Shown here piece by piece: positions 47,692-55,997 of a stretch of 64,000 bases of DNA (positions are counted from its first letter, which is position 1; every line of letters begins with the position of its first letter). This DNA is from Nostoc sp. HK-01 (GTDB lineage: Bacteria > Cyanobacteriota > Cyanobacteriia > Cyanobacteriales > Nostocaceae): assembly GCA_003990705.1 (NCBI GenBank), contig AP018318.1:5443001-5507000 (forward strand). The letters run 5' to 3'. The notes under the pieces were generated by a model that made no database searches, was not told the origin of the DNA, and was given only the letters and a program-made list of their open reading frames with translations. The position numbers and the translations under genes are program-made.

Positions 47692-48018
47692 AGTACACTC
47701 TGATAAGTCTGCTGGACAAGAGATAGTATACTTTGCCACGACAGTCTGTCAGTTTAGCTTAAGGTAAAATCTTAACTACTGTACCTTTTTTTACTCATTG
47801 ATACAGTTCATCGACATCTTGATTTTTTAAGGAAGGACAACTCCAAGTCCAATTGGTGCGATCGCAATCATCTGATCTGTACCGGATTTGCCCAAGTATT
47901 AAATGAATCCATCATCAGATTCATACTTGTACAGCTATCGATGTCTCAATACCTTTATGAGCATTTTCATTTTTCTCTATTTGTATGAAACCATTGTGTA
48001 TAAAATATGAATTACGAA

Positions 48019-49746
48019 CTACGAATTAAAATGCTGCTTTGGCAACTTAACTGTAACTTTAGTTCCCTGTCCTTCTTGACTAGATAAACTAATATTGCCG
48101 CCATGCAACTCTACACAGGCTTTAGTAATTACTAAGCCCAAACCTGTTCCTGGGATAGTGTCAACATTACTCCCACGACTGAAGGATTTGAACAAGTTTT
48201 CTTGATCTGCAACAGGAATACCAATGCCTTTATCTTGAATTTCTAGGAGAGTTTCAGATTCTTTACCATTCAGATAAATTTCTATATTGCCGCCTGCTGG
48301 GGAATATTTGATGGCATTGGATAATAAATTCAATAGTATTTGCCGTAAAAGTCCGCGATCGCCCCAAAAGCTTTGATGATTGCCTGTAATCTGTAAAATT
48401 AATTCATGGCGATCGCCTAATACTTCTTGCTGATCTTCAATTAACTCGGAAATAAATTGCAGTAAATCTATCTGCTGCGGCTTAAATTTGGTTTTGTCAA
48501 GTTCTAGTTGATGGACTAACAGCATATCATCCACGAGTTTGGACAAATACCTAGCTTTTTGCTCAATAATTTGCAAGAAGCGGTTTTTTCTCGACTCATT
48601 CAGTTGTGCGCCGTGTTGCTTAATTGTTGATGCCGCCGCCAAGATGGAAGCTAAGGGTGTACGGTATTCGTGAGAAACTGTGGTAACGATTTGAGATTTA
48701 AATTTGTTGAGTTCTTTTTCTTTTACCAATGCGGCTTGAGTCATCGCCAATAGCTCTGCTTGTTGAATAGCGATCGCTAATTGGACAGATACTTGATTGA
48801 GAATTTCTACTTCATCAGCTGGCCACAGTCTATCTTCAGAAGTAGGTTGGGCAATCAAAAATCCCCAAAGTTTCGGGTTGGGGTTATTGTTTTGGTTCAG
48901 ATTAATGGGAACTACTAAATTTATTTGAGGATTCAGTTGCTCTTTTGTCTGGAAACACAAATGGCTTAAACTTGCTTCATGGTGATGGGAAATTCTGCGT
49001 CTGCATCGCCAACGATGATTTTCACCCAAATTGCTGTAAGCCACAACTAAGTTTTTTTGTTTAGTCGTGACGCTACTATGAGCTACTTGTGTAGTGACAA
49101 AGCTGCTTTCTTCTTGATAGCAACTATCCCAGAGGCGATCGCATATTTGCTCAGGCTCTTTAGATGATGCGACTATCTTACCATCCATATCAGAAGTAAA
49201 CTGATAGACCATCACGCGATCGCACTTCAAAAGTTGCTGTACTTCAACTACAGCTGTATGCAAAATTTCTGCTAAATTCAGCGACTGGCGGATGCGAAGT
49301 GCTGTCGTCGCAATTAAACGCTGTCGTTCTTGAGTTTTGCTGAGTTTAACTTCTAGGCAAGATTGTTTAATAGCATTGCGGACTGCTAATTGTAATACAT
49401 CTAACTGGAGGTGCTGTTTAACTAAATAATCATGAGCGCCTCGTTTCATAGCTTGTACTGCAACTGTTTCGTCTCCACGCCCTGTCAACATAATTATGGA
49501 CACAGGGGCTTCAACCTTACGCTTTTTCAAACGCTCCAGCAAATCTAACCCACTCATGTCAGGTAGGCAAAAATCCAGCAAAATCACGTCACAGTGGATT
49601 GATTGGCACAACGCCAGCCCTTCTTCCGCAGAATCGGCCTCGAATATCTGATATGAATTTTGAGGATCTTTTAAGAGATATCGACGATAAATTTTCCGAT
49701 CCTCGGCACAATCATCAATGATGAGTAGCGTCCAGGTGTCCGGCAT
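48019..49746 (-). CDS. Hybrid sensor kinase: receiver-GAF-HisKA-HATPase
   Basis: A 575-residue protein. Order: N-terminal receiver (1-125, phospho-Asp in DVILLDFCLPDMSG), GAF domain (about 150-335, starting CDRVMVYQF), HisKA with phosphoacceptor His in VSHEYRTPLASI, HATPase_c ending KVTVKLPKQ. The GAF ends in LVVPI...LWGFLIAQPTS...LAIAIQQ, as in phytochrome and cyanobacteriochrome GAFs, and has a Cys in HLCFQTKEQ near, but not exactly at, the usual bilin position. It is the third gene after the phytochrome and the response regulator on the same strand, 155 bases after the latter. Confidence 0.9.
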   Translation of the reverse strand: MPDTWTLLIIDDCAEDRKIYRRYLLKDPQNSYQIFEADSAEEGLALCQSIHCDVILLDFCLPDMSGLDLLERLKKRKVEAPVSIIMLTGRGDETVAVQAMKRGAHDYLVKQHLQLDVLQLAVRNAIKQSCLEVKLSKTQERQRLIATTALRIRQSLNLAEILHTAVVEVQQLLKCDRVMVYQFTSDMDGKIVASSKEPEQICDRLWDSCYQEESSFVTTQVAHSSVTTKQKNLVVAYSNLGENHRWRCRRRISHHHEASLSHLCFQTKEQLNPQINLVVPINLNQNNNPNPKLWGFLIAQPTSEDRLWPADEVEILNQVSVQLAIAIQQAELLAMTQAALVKEKELNKFKSQIVTTVSHEYRTPLASILAAASTIKQHGAQLNESRKNRFLQIIEQKARYLSKLVDDMLLVHQLELDKTKFKPQQIDLLQFISELIEDQQEVLGDRHELILQITGNHQSFWGDRGLLRQILLNLLSNAIKYSPAGGNIEIYLNGKESETLLEIQDKGIGIPVADQENLFKSFSRGSNVDTIPGTGLGLVITKACVELHGGNISLSSQEGQGTKVTVKLPKQHFNS

Positions 49747-49868
49747 ATTAAGAATGGGGGAGAATGTTTACACTCCTTCATTCACAATCCCATACATTAC
49801 TGCAATTGTTAATTAATCATTACAAAAATATAAATAAAATCTTAAAATTTAAGATATAGAAAAGTCGG

Positions 49869-49887
49869 GTGGGCAAACTTTGCCCAC
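49869..49887. terminator. Hairpin between the response regulator and hybrid kinase genes
   Basis: A perfect 9-bp palindrome (gtgggcaaa / tttgcccac) lies 14 bases after the response regulator stop. It belongs to the same hairpin type as 7859 and 8736. It may separate the two genes transcriptionally. Confidence 0.5.
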
Positions 49888-49901
49888 TCTACCTTTAACT
49901 T

Positions 49902-50351
49902 TTAATCCCCAGGTGGCAACGTATTACTCTCCAACCAATAGTCAACAAATGCTTGAACCGTCTTTTGCAGTTCTTGAGCATCCATCGGCTTGACTAAATA
50001 GCCATTGGCTCCTTTTTGGTAGCAAAATTCAATGTCTTTGGGGTTGGATGAGGTGGTAAAAACCACAATGGGGATTTTCTTTAAACTTATATCTTGCTTG
50101 AGCCGTTCGAGGATGTCACGACCATCAATCCCCGGTAAATTCAGGTCAAGCAAGATAACAGAAGGCGTTGGTATGCTGTTAGGATTTTGAGAACTTTTTT
50201 CTTGATAAAGCAAGTCTAAAACCTCGTCCCCATTAGTACATCTATATATAGGGTTCTGGACAGCCAACCGCCGCATTAGGCGTTGCAACATTTTAAAGTC
50301 TTCATTGCTATCCTCAACAACCAACAGAGGTTTGTTAAGTTTTTTCGTCAT
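49902..50351 (-). CDS. Response regulator (phytochrome partner, Rcp-like)
   Basis: A 149-residue single-domain receiver from the ATG at 50351; a TTG eight codons upstream is possible. The acidic pair (VVEDSNED), phospho-Asp in VILLDLNLPGIDG, Thr in VFTTSSNP and Lys in YLVKPMD are all present. Cyanobacterial phytochromes are followed by such CheY-like Rcp proteins, which accept phosphate from the photoreceptor. It follows the phytochrome with a gap of 44 bases or less. No output domain. Confidence 0.93.
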   Translation of the reverse strand: MTKKLNKPLLVVEDSNEDFKMLQRLMRRLAVQNPIYRCTNGDEVLDLLYQEKSSQNPNSIPTPSVILLDLNLPGIDGRDILERLKQDISLKKIPIVVFTTSSNPKDIEFCYQKGANGYLVKPMDAQELQKTVQAFVDYWLESNTLPPGD

Positions 50352-50395
50352 CAGAGATTTTAAAAAATGTAACAAAAAATTTTAATTATCTTAAA

Positions 50396-52657
50396 CTATT
50401 GTCCCAAAGTGAAATAAAACGTAGAACCAATACCCACACTGGATTCAACCCAAATTTGACCGTTGTGTAACTCAACAATTTTTTTAGAAATGGCTAGTCC
50501 GGCTCCTGTTCCTCCGCCATACTTTTCTTGAGAGTGTAGTCGTTTAAATAAGCGAAAGATGGTTTGGTAATGATGTTTTTGAATGCCAATACCGTTATCT
50601 TTGACATAAAAAACAGGAAATGAGGTAGCTTTTAAGGCATTATCTGATTCTCGCTCGCTGATAAAGCCAATTTCAATTAATGGTTCTGGTTTATCGTTAT
50701 ATTTCAAGGCATTGATGATCAAATTAGTAAAAACTTCGTTGAGAAGTACCGAGTCACACTGAACCGTGGGTAACGGCCGAGGAATGTGAATATAAGATTC
50801 AGTGTCTTGACGACTGCTACTAATTACCTCAATTACTTGGTTCAGCAATTCATTGAGATCGGTAAGTTGAAGATCAGTTTCTGTTTGTCCTAATTGCGAG
50901 AGACGCAACAGGGAATTAATCAGAGTTTCCATCCGCACAGACAAAGAAAGTACAGTCTGTAAGTAGTCAATGCCATCTTCATCAAGAACTTGGGCATAAT
51001 CTTCGATTAAAATTGTCGAGAAGTTATAAATGCCCCGCAATGGTTCTTTGAGGTCATGAGAAGCCGCATAAGCAAAGGATGCAAGTTCGTGGTTACTGCG
51101 TTCTAACTCTTGATTGATTTTGGCTAACTCTTCCGCTTTGGAAAGAACAATCCCCACGATCGCATTTTTCAAGGCCAAAGCATTATCAATCTCACACTGT
51201 TTCCAAGGTAGAGAGGTTAACTGGACTATTTCTTGCCACTTTTCAAAGGATGTGCGCGGGTAAAAAATAACGCTACCATCGGCCTGTAACTGGATTGATG
51301 TGTTGGGATTTCCCGCCCAATTAATAGTTTGCACAACTTCCGGGCGAAACCAGAGAATATAGTAACGCTGGATTTGGGAAATACGTAACAATAGTAAGCC
51401 ACTGGCTGTATTTTTAAATTCGATCGCCTCTGGGTACTGTTTGGGAAGAGAATCGGTAGCAAAAATACGCTCGCTAATTTGACTATCTACCCAAGTAATT
51501 AGCGATCGCACTTGTTCTATATTTGGTGTTGCGCCCACCAGTGTAATTTCATTATCTAGGCATACCGCCGCCCCAGTGGCATTGACTAGGGCTAATAAAC
51601 TCGGTTGTGGTTTAATTAACGCATCAATAAAATTATCCGCCTGAGAAATTAACTCGACAAATTCCGCTTGGAGAGATTTCAGCCTAACTTCATAGTCTAA
51701 TTCTGAGTGAATAACTTTGTGTCCCAACTCTAAGGAAACAATCTGTCCTAAAAATTCGCAGATTTTCCGCACTTCATAAGCTAGATATGTCGGCGTTTGA
51801 TGATGACAAGAAATTAACCCCCATAACTGCTGATTTTTAATTAACGCAATCACCAGAATGGCGGTTACGCCCATATTTTGATGATATGTAACACAGCAGG
51901 GGTCAACACTCCGCAATACAGCCCAGCTTAAATCAACGGGTGTAGCGTCGGCTGAATTTTGGGAAATCAACTCCACAGATTGGGCTGGGAAATTAGGGAT
52001 AAATCGCTGCAAACATTGAGTATATAGCTGTCTTGCAGGTTCAGGAATATCTGTAGCCGGATAGTGCAGTCCCAAATAAGGCGGTAAATCTTCGCGTTTG
52101 ACTTCAGCAACTACTGAACCCGCACCTTGTTGATCAAATTGATAAACCATCACTCGGTCAAAAGCAGTGATTTTCCGGTATTCTGTGGCTACTAAATGCA
52201 AAAATTCTGCGAGATTTGAAGTATTTTGTAGTTTGGCGATCGCTTCACTCACCAAACCATAAAAACCTAAAAAACTCACCTCATCATCACTGTCTCTTGG
52301 CTCTAGTTCTAAAATTAAGGCATTGCTTGTCCGATGAACAATAGCATCAAAATATCGCTCGCCATTGATAGTTGTGATTGGTATTTTGAAAGTTGTGAAA
52401 CTACCAATTTTTTTCTCTAAGCACTGTTTAATAACTGTTACCTGTTGAGTAGCCAGTAAACAACTCAATGGTTGACCAAGTAACTCTTGGGGTTGTTGAT
52501 CCAAATAGTTCTGAGTATTGTTGCTAACTTGCCAAATTTCTAACTCAGCATTAAGTGCGAGTAATAAACCATGAGGCTGTATCGACCCAGAGAGATGAAT
52601 CGGTTGGTCATGGTTGTTTCCAGAAGTAGTTTGAGCAGTGATGTCTTCAGGACTCAT
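50396..52657 (-). CDS. Phytochrome (PAS-GAF-PHY-histidine kinase)
   Basis: A 753-residue photoreceptor kinase. Order: N-terminal PAS (PIHLSGSIQPHG), GAF with FDRVMVYQF and HYPATDIPEPARQLY, PHY with the tongue motif PRTSF, then HisKA (ASHDLKEPLRGI) and HATPase_c. The bacteriophytochrome Cys near the N-terminus is absent; in the GAF domain, Cys254 aligns with the bilin-binding Cys of Cph1-type phytochromes (LRSVDPCCVTYHQNMG). The next residue, normally His, is Cys255. So a Cph1-type phycocyanobilin adduct is likely, with an altered pocket. It heads a cluster with the response regulator 44 bases downstream. Confidence 0.93.
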   Translation of the reverse strand: MSPEDITAQTTSGNNHDQPIHLSGSIQPHGLLLALNAELEIWQVSNNTQNYLDQQPQELLGQPLSCLLATQQVTVIKQCLEKKIGSFTTFKIPITTINGERYFDAIVHRTSNALILELEPRDSDDEVSFLGFYGLVSEAIAKLQNTSNLAEFLHLVATEYRKITAFDRVMVYQFDQQGAGSVVAEVKREDLPPYLGLHYPATDIPEPARQLYTQCLQRFIPNFPAQSVELISQNSADATPVDLSWAVLRSVDPCCVTYHQNMGVTAILVIALIKNQQLWGLISCHHQTPTYLAYEVRKICEFLGQIVSLELGHKVIHSELDYEVRLKSLQAEFVELISQADNFIDALIKPQPSLLALVNATGAAVCLDNEITLVGATPNIEQVRSLITWVDSQISERIFATDSLPKQYPEAIEFKNTASGLLLLRISQIQRYYILWFRPEVVQTINWAGNPNTSIQLQADGSVIFYPRTSFEKWQEIVQLTSLPWKQCEIDNALALKNAIVGIVLSKAEELAKINQELERSNHELASFAYAASHDLKEPLRGIYNFSTILIEDYAQVLDEDGIDYLQTVLSLSVRMETLINSLLRLSQLGQTETDLQLTDLNELLNQVIEVISSSRQDTESYIHIPRPLPTVQCDSVLLNEVFTNLIINALKYNDKPEPLIEIGFISERESDNALKATSFPVFYVKDNGIGIQKHHYQTIFRLFKRLHSQEKYGGGTGAGLAISKKIVELHNGQIWVESSVGIGSTFYFTLGQ

Positions 52658-53092
52658 GATGTGAATAAGTAAAGTTTAACTGATGACAATGCACTAAATC
52701 GCAGATAGAAATTATTCTGCCTTGCTCTTGCTACTGATTTGTCGAAGCTAGAATGTAAATCAGAACTGTCTCAAATTATCATTTTTGACTGTCGACTTCT
52801 GCATAATTTCTAGCACCCAAGAATTATTGATATAAAAGTTACCTTAATTGCCAATTACTGATGTGCCTTTAATTTGACTAAAAGCATTAAAGCAATTATA
52901 GGCAAGTATTATAAGATTTGTTTCTTTTATCTAGAATGTTGGTATCTAAATATTTACTGGTACTAATAGTCACTAATATAATTAAATCTAGCAAGTCTCA
53001 TCAAAGAGTATGTGCATTTTAAGAAATCAGCACCAGCCTTGAAGAGACAAATCTGCTATCAAGAAATTTTTCTGTCGTACAAGGCATTTTTC
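52658..53092. other. Gap between phytochrome and DUF6636 genes; no gene seen
   Basis: This 435-base A/T-rich stretch holds the divergent promoters of both genes. I see no clear boxes and no RNA structure. Confidence 0.4.
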
Positions 53093-53506
53093 ATGAATCG
53101 CAAGAATTTTTTGAGCATCCTGACAACAACTGTATTTTCTTTTATATCTTTCCCGGCGATCGCCCAAGCAGAAACCCAATTTCAAACACCTTCTCGGAAT
53201 ATTCACTGCTTAATCGCAGATCAAAGTATTCGTTGTGATGTTTTACAAATTACTGGAAGAATCCCACCCCAACCCAAAGACTGTCAATTAGACTGGGGTC
53301 ATGTATTTAATTTGAATGCGCGGGGTAGTGGTTATCGAGGTTGTTATGGTGACACTGTAGCAGATGCCAACAGTCCTGTTTTGCAATATGGTAAAACATT
53401 GCGTTATCAAGGTTTTGTTTGCACATCCAGAAGGACAGGCTTAACTTGCGTTAACCGAGATAATCGAGGTTGGGAACTTAGCAGAGAGCGACAAAGATTT
53501 TTTTAA
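53093..53506 (+). CDS. Secreted DUF6636-like protein
   Basis: A 137-residue protein read from the ATG at 53093. It starts with a signal peptide (basic MNRK, hydrophobic FLSILTTTVFSFISF, cleavage near AIAQA). The mature part has FQTPSRNIHCLIADQSIRCDVL and later GFVCTSRRTGLTCVNRD, with paired Cys that may form disulfides; this fits the DUF6636 type of small secreted proteins, whose function is unknown. The open frame upstream of the ATG is not needed. Confidence 0.75.
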   Translation: MNRKNFLSILTTTVFSFISFPAIAQAETQFQTPSRNIHCLIADQSIRCDVLQITGRIPPQPKDCQLDWGHVFNLNARGSGYRGCYGDTVADANSPVLQYGKTLRYQGFVCTSRRTGLTCVNRDNRGWELSRERQRFF

Positions 53507-53731
53507 AATTGCAGCATCTCACTTGAGAGTGCGATCGCCATTCAGTAAAACCAATTAATTGCTGTTTTTACACCTTCAAATTGCTCAATAACTATCAGCT
53601 ATATTATTTTTTGTATAAAAAATATGGGGAAACAACTAAGTTTAATTCCCCATATTGACAATATATTAATGTTAGCCAAGCAAAATCAGTACCTAATATT
53701 CAAGTTTATAAATCATTTACTGTGAAAATAA

Positions 53732-54400
53732 TCATTCAGTCAACAAACTCGGCGAAGTTAACACAAATACATCTCTAATTCCTAAACCATCAGTTTGAGG
53801 TTTGATGGGAGTCGTAAAATGGAAAAATTCGTGGTCGTTAACTAATAATATTTCACCGGAATTTAGCACTTTGCTAAAAACAGGCTTTTCTTTTTTCGCA
53901 GTATATAAATGAGTTTCTCCCCCTTGAATATTTTCTCTTGCCACAGAGAATATACCGATAAAATCAGTACCATCTTGATGAATACCTTCAGGTGCTGGAT
54001 TACCCATATTTTCTGCCGAACAGATAGTTCTAATTTGATGAACGCCTATTTCTGCTTCTGGGTGGAGTTTACAAGAATCACTAAACGCTAAGACCATCTT
54101 TTTAAAGATATCAAGCTTAATGATGCCATCTTCCAATTCCGAGAACTCTCTTTTAACATCTCCTAATAACGGATTGTATGTCTTACTTTGAAAAAGATAG
54201 CCATGAGGTAATTTTATTAACTCATTTCCAGAAACAGTAAACCGAGATAATCTTCTTAAACGATAATTGCCCTTGATATAAGGATCAACTGGCAAATTAT
54301 GAAAGAATGACTCAAAACCTTCTGGATTAATGGAATTTACTTTTCTTAATGTGAACAGAAAGGCATATTCTAATTCCGTTGATTCCCATACTGTTTGCAT
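53732..54400 (-). CDS. 2OG-Fe dioxygenase family protein (putative amino acid hydroxylase)
   Basis: A 222-residue protein from the ATG at 54400; a TTG nine codons upstream is an alternative. The segment GIHQDGTDFIGIFSVARENIQGGET contains the HxD iron pair and the following strand typical of the PF10014 family, which includes bacterial L-isoleucine 4-hydroxylase. The second His is probably in FFHFTTP, and the Arg for 2-oxoglutarate in IRDVFVL. The enzyme would hydroxylate a free amino acid using O2 and 2-oxoglutarate. It stands alone beside the insertion sequence. Confidence 0.8.
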   Translation of the reverse strand: MQTVWESTELEYAFLFTLRKVNSINPEGFESFFHNLPVDPYIKGNYRLRRLSRFTVSGNELIKLPHGYLFQSKTYNPLLGDVKREFSELEDGIIKLDIFKKMVLAFSDSCKLHPEAEIGVHQIRTICSAENMGNPAPEGIHQDGTDFIGIFSVARENIQGGETHLYTAKKEKPVFSKVLNSGEILLVNDHEFFHFTTPIKPQTDGLGIRDVFVLTSPSLLTE

Positions 54401-54563
54401 AGGATTTACCTGCTGGTTAGGTTTCAATCCTCCGCTATTTTTCTTTCTCGGAGGCTTATATACCGAGTATATGCTACTTTTTATTAAAGTGTCGTTAAAT
54501 TAACTACAGAAATTGACAAATTGTGATAAAGCAATAACTTTACAAAAAAATAAAGATATCTTC

Positions 54564-55905
54564 TTCAAGGGGCGACAATCGCCTCTAAATCAGGACAGAT
54601 AAAGGTTTGGGAGGCACAGACTCCTTGAAAAAATTAGATGCTTATTGAGAATGAACTGTATAGGGGTAGTAGACTCTTCTGTGGAGATCAGTTTCGTGGT
54701 AAAAAAGAACGGTCTCGTAATTTGACCAAGACCGTCGTCATAATGCTGGCATCATTCTACCAAAACTTCTTAGAAAAATACCTAAATAAAGCACAGCTAA
54801 TCACTCTGAAGATGTTGGTGTGGTTGTTACAAAATCAGAAACAGGTCAGGATAGAAAGATTAGCAGCAACACTACCTTTACCTATACAACAAAATAGTCG
54901 TAGGCGGCATTTACAAAGGTTTTTAACACTAAATGCTTTGAGTGTAGTCTTGTTGTGGTTCCCTATCATTGAAGCAATAATTAACCAAAATTTTAAAGTA
55001 GGGTCACAGTTAACAATTGCGATGGATAGAACACAGTGGAAAGAAAATAATATATTGATGGTAAGTGTGATTTACCAAAAAAGAGCATGGCCAATATATT
55101 GGTGCTTATTAGAAAAAGATGGTAGCAGTAACTTAGAAGAACAGCAAAAAGTATTACGCCCAGTAATCCGTTTATTAAAAAAGTATAAATTAGTGATTAT
55201 CGGGGATAGAGAATTTCATAGCGTAGAACTGGCGCATTGGCTCCACAAGCAGAACCAGAGTTTTGTATTTCGTCAAAAAAAGGATACGACTTTTCAAGAA
55301 AAAAGACAAAAATTTCAGTCTTTAAGTAGCATTGAGATTTACCCTGGTATTCGTCAATTTTATCCCAATGTTAAGTTGACTCAGAAAAAAGGTTTTGGTC
55401 GGTTTAATTTAGCAGTCTACTGGAAAAGAAAGTATAGAAGTAAACAAGAAAAGGAAGCTTGGTATTTATTAACTAATTTGCCTGATTTAAATACTGCCCT
55501 CAAAATATATACTCAACGCTTTGGGATTGAAGCCATGTTCAAAGATTGTAAAACTGGCGGTTACAATTTGGAAAGTTCTCAAGCTAATCCTGATAGACTT
55601 GTACGTTTAATATTCTTAATTGCTTTAGCTATGACCAGTGCTTGGTTACATGGACAAAGGACTAAATTTCAAAAACAAGAATCATATATTTGTCGTAGCC
55701 AAGAAAAAAATAGAAATGAGAAACGTCACAGTAATTTCTGGATAGGTTTATATGGTCAAAATTGGATAGTTGCTTGGCATGAGTGTCAAGCATGGGTCGA
55801 GGAACTGGCCGGTTTCAGTCGCAATAAGCAAGCATATTATCAGCGAGGTTTAAGGGCTATGAAGCTTATACAGCAAGCTCTTTAACTGGCTTGTCGCCCC
55901 TTGAA
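54564..55905 (+). mobile_element. Complete IS4-family insertion sequence (1342 bp)
   Basis: The ends are perfect 15-base inverted repeats (ttcaaggggcgacaa at 54564-54578 and its complement at 55891-55905). Outside them, gatatcttc occurs directly at 54555-54563 and 55906-55914, a 9-base target duplication. The element holds one transposase gene and no HIP1 site. Its empty target site would be in the gap between the 2OG-Fe gene and the GT39 gene. Confidence 0.9.
54638..55885 (+). CDS. IS4-family transposase
   Basis: A 415-residue transposase; the ATG at 54743 (VVIMLASFYQ) is another possible start. The DDE residues are visible: Asp in AMDRTQW, Asp in IGDREF and Glu in the IS4 signature YTQRFGIEAMFKDCK (Y-2-R-3-E-6-K, exact). 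The gene is intact and without frameshift, so the element may be active. Confidence 0.93.
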   Translation: MLIENELYRGSRLFCGDQFRGKKERSRNLTKTVVIMLASFYQNFLEKYLNKAQLITLKMLVWLLQNQKQVRIERLAATLPLPIQQNSRRRHLQRFLTLNALSVVLLWFPIIEAIINQNFKVGSQLTIAMDRTQWKENNILMVSVIYQKRAWPIYWCLLEKDGSSNLEEQQKVLRPVIRLLKKYKLVIIGDREFHSVELAHWLHKQNQSFVFRQKKDTTFQEKRQKFQSLSSIEIYPGIRQFYPNVKLTQKKGFGRFNLAVYWKRKYRSKQEKEAWYLLTNLPDLNTALKIYTQRFGIEAMFKDCKTGGYNLESSQANPDRLVRLIFLIALAMTSAWLHGQRTKFQKQESYICRSQEKNRNEKRHSNFWIGLYGQNWIVAWHECQAWVEELAGFSRNKQAYYQRGLRAMKLIQQAL

Positions 55906-55997
55906 GATATCTTCTCTCTAATCCCTATCTTGCAAACAGTTCTAGTTTTTTTATTCAATTCGGGTAAATCTCAAATAAAAGATTTTGCCTAGCCAAG

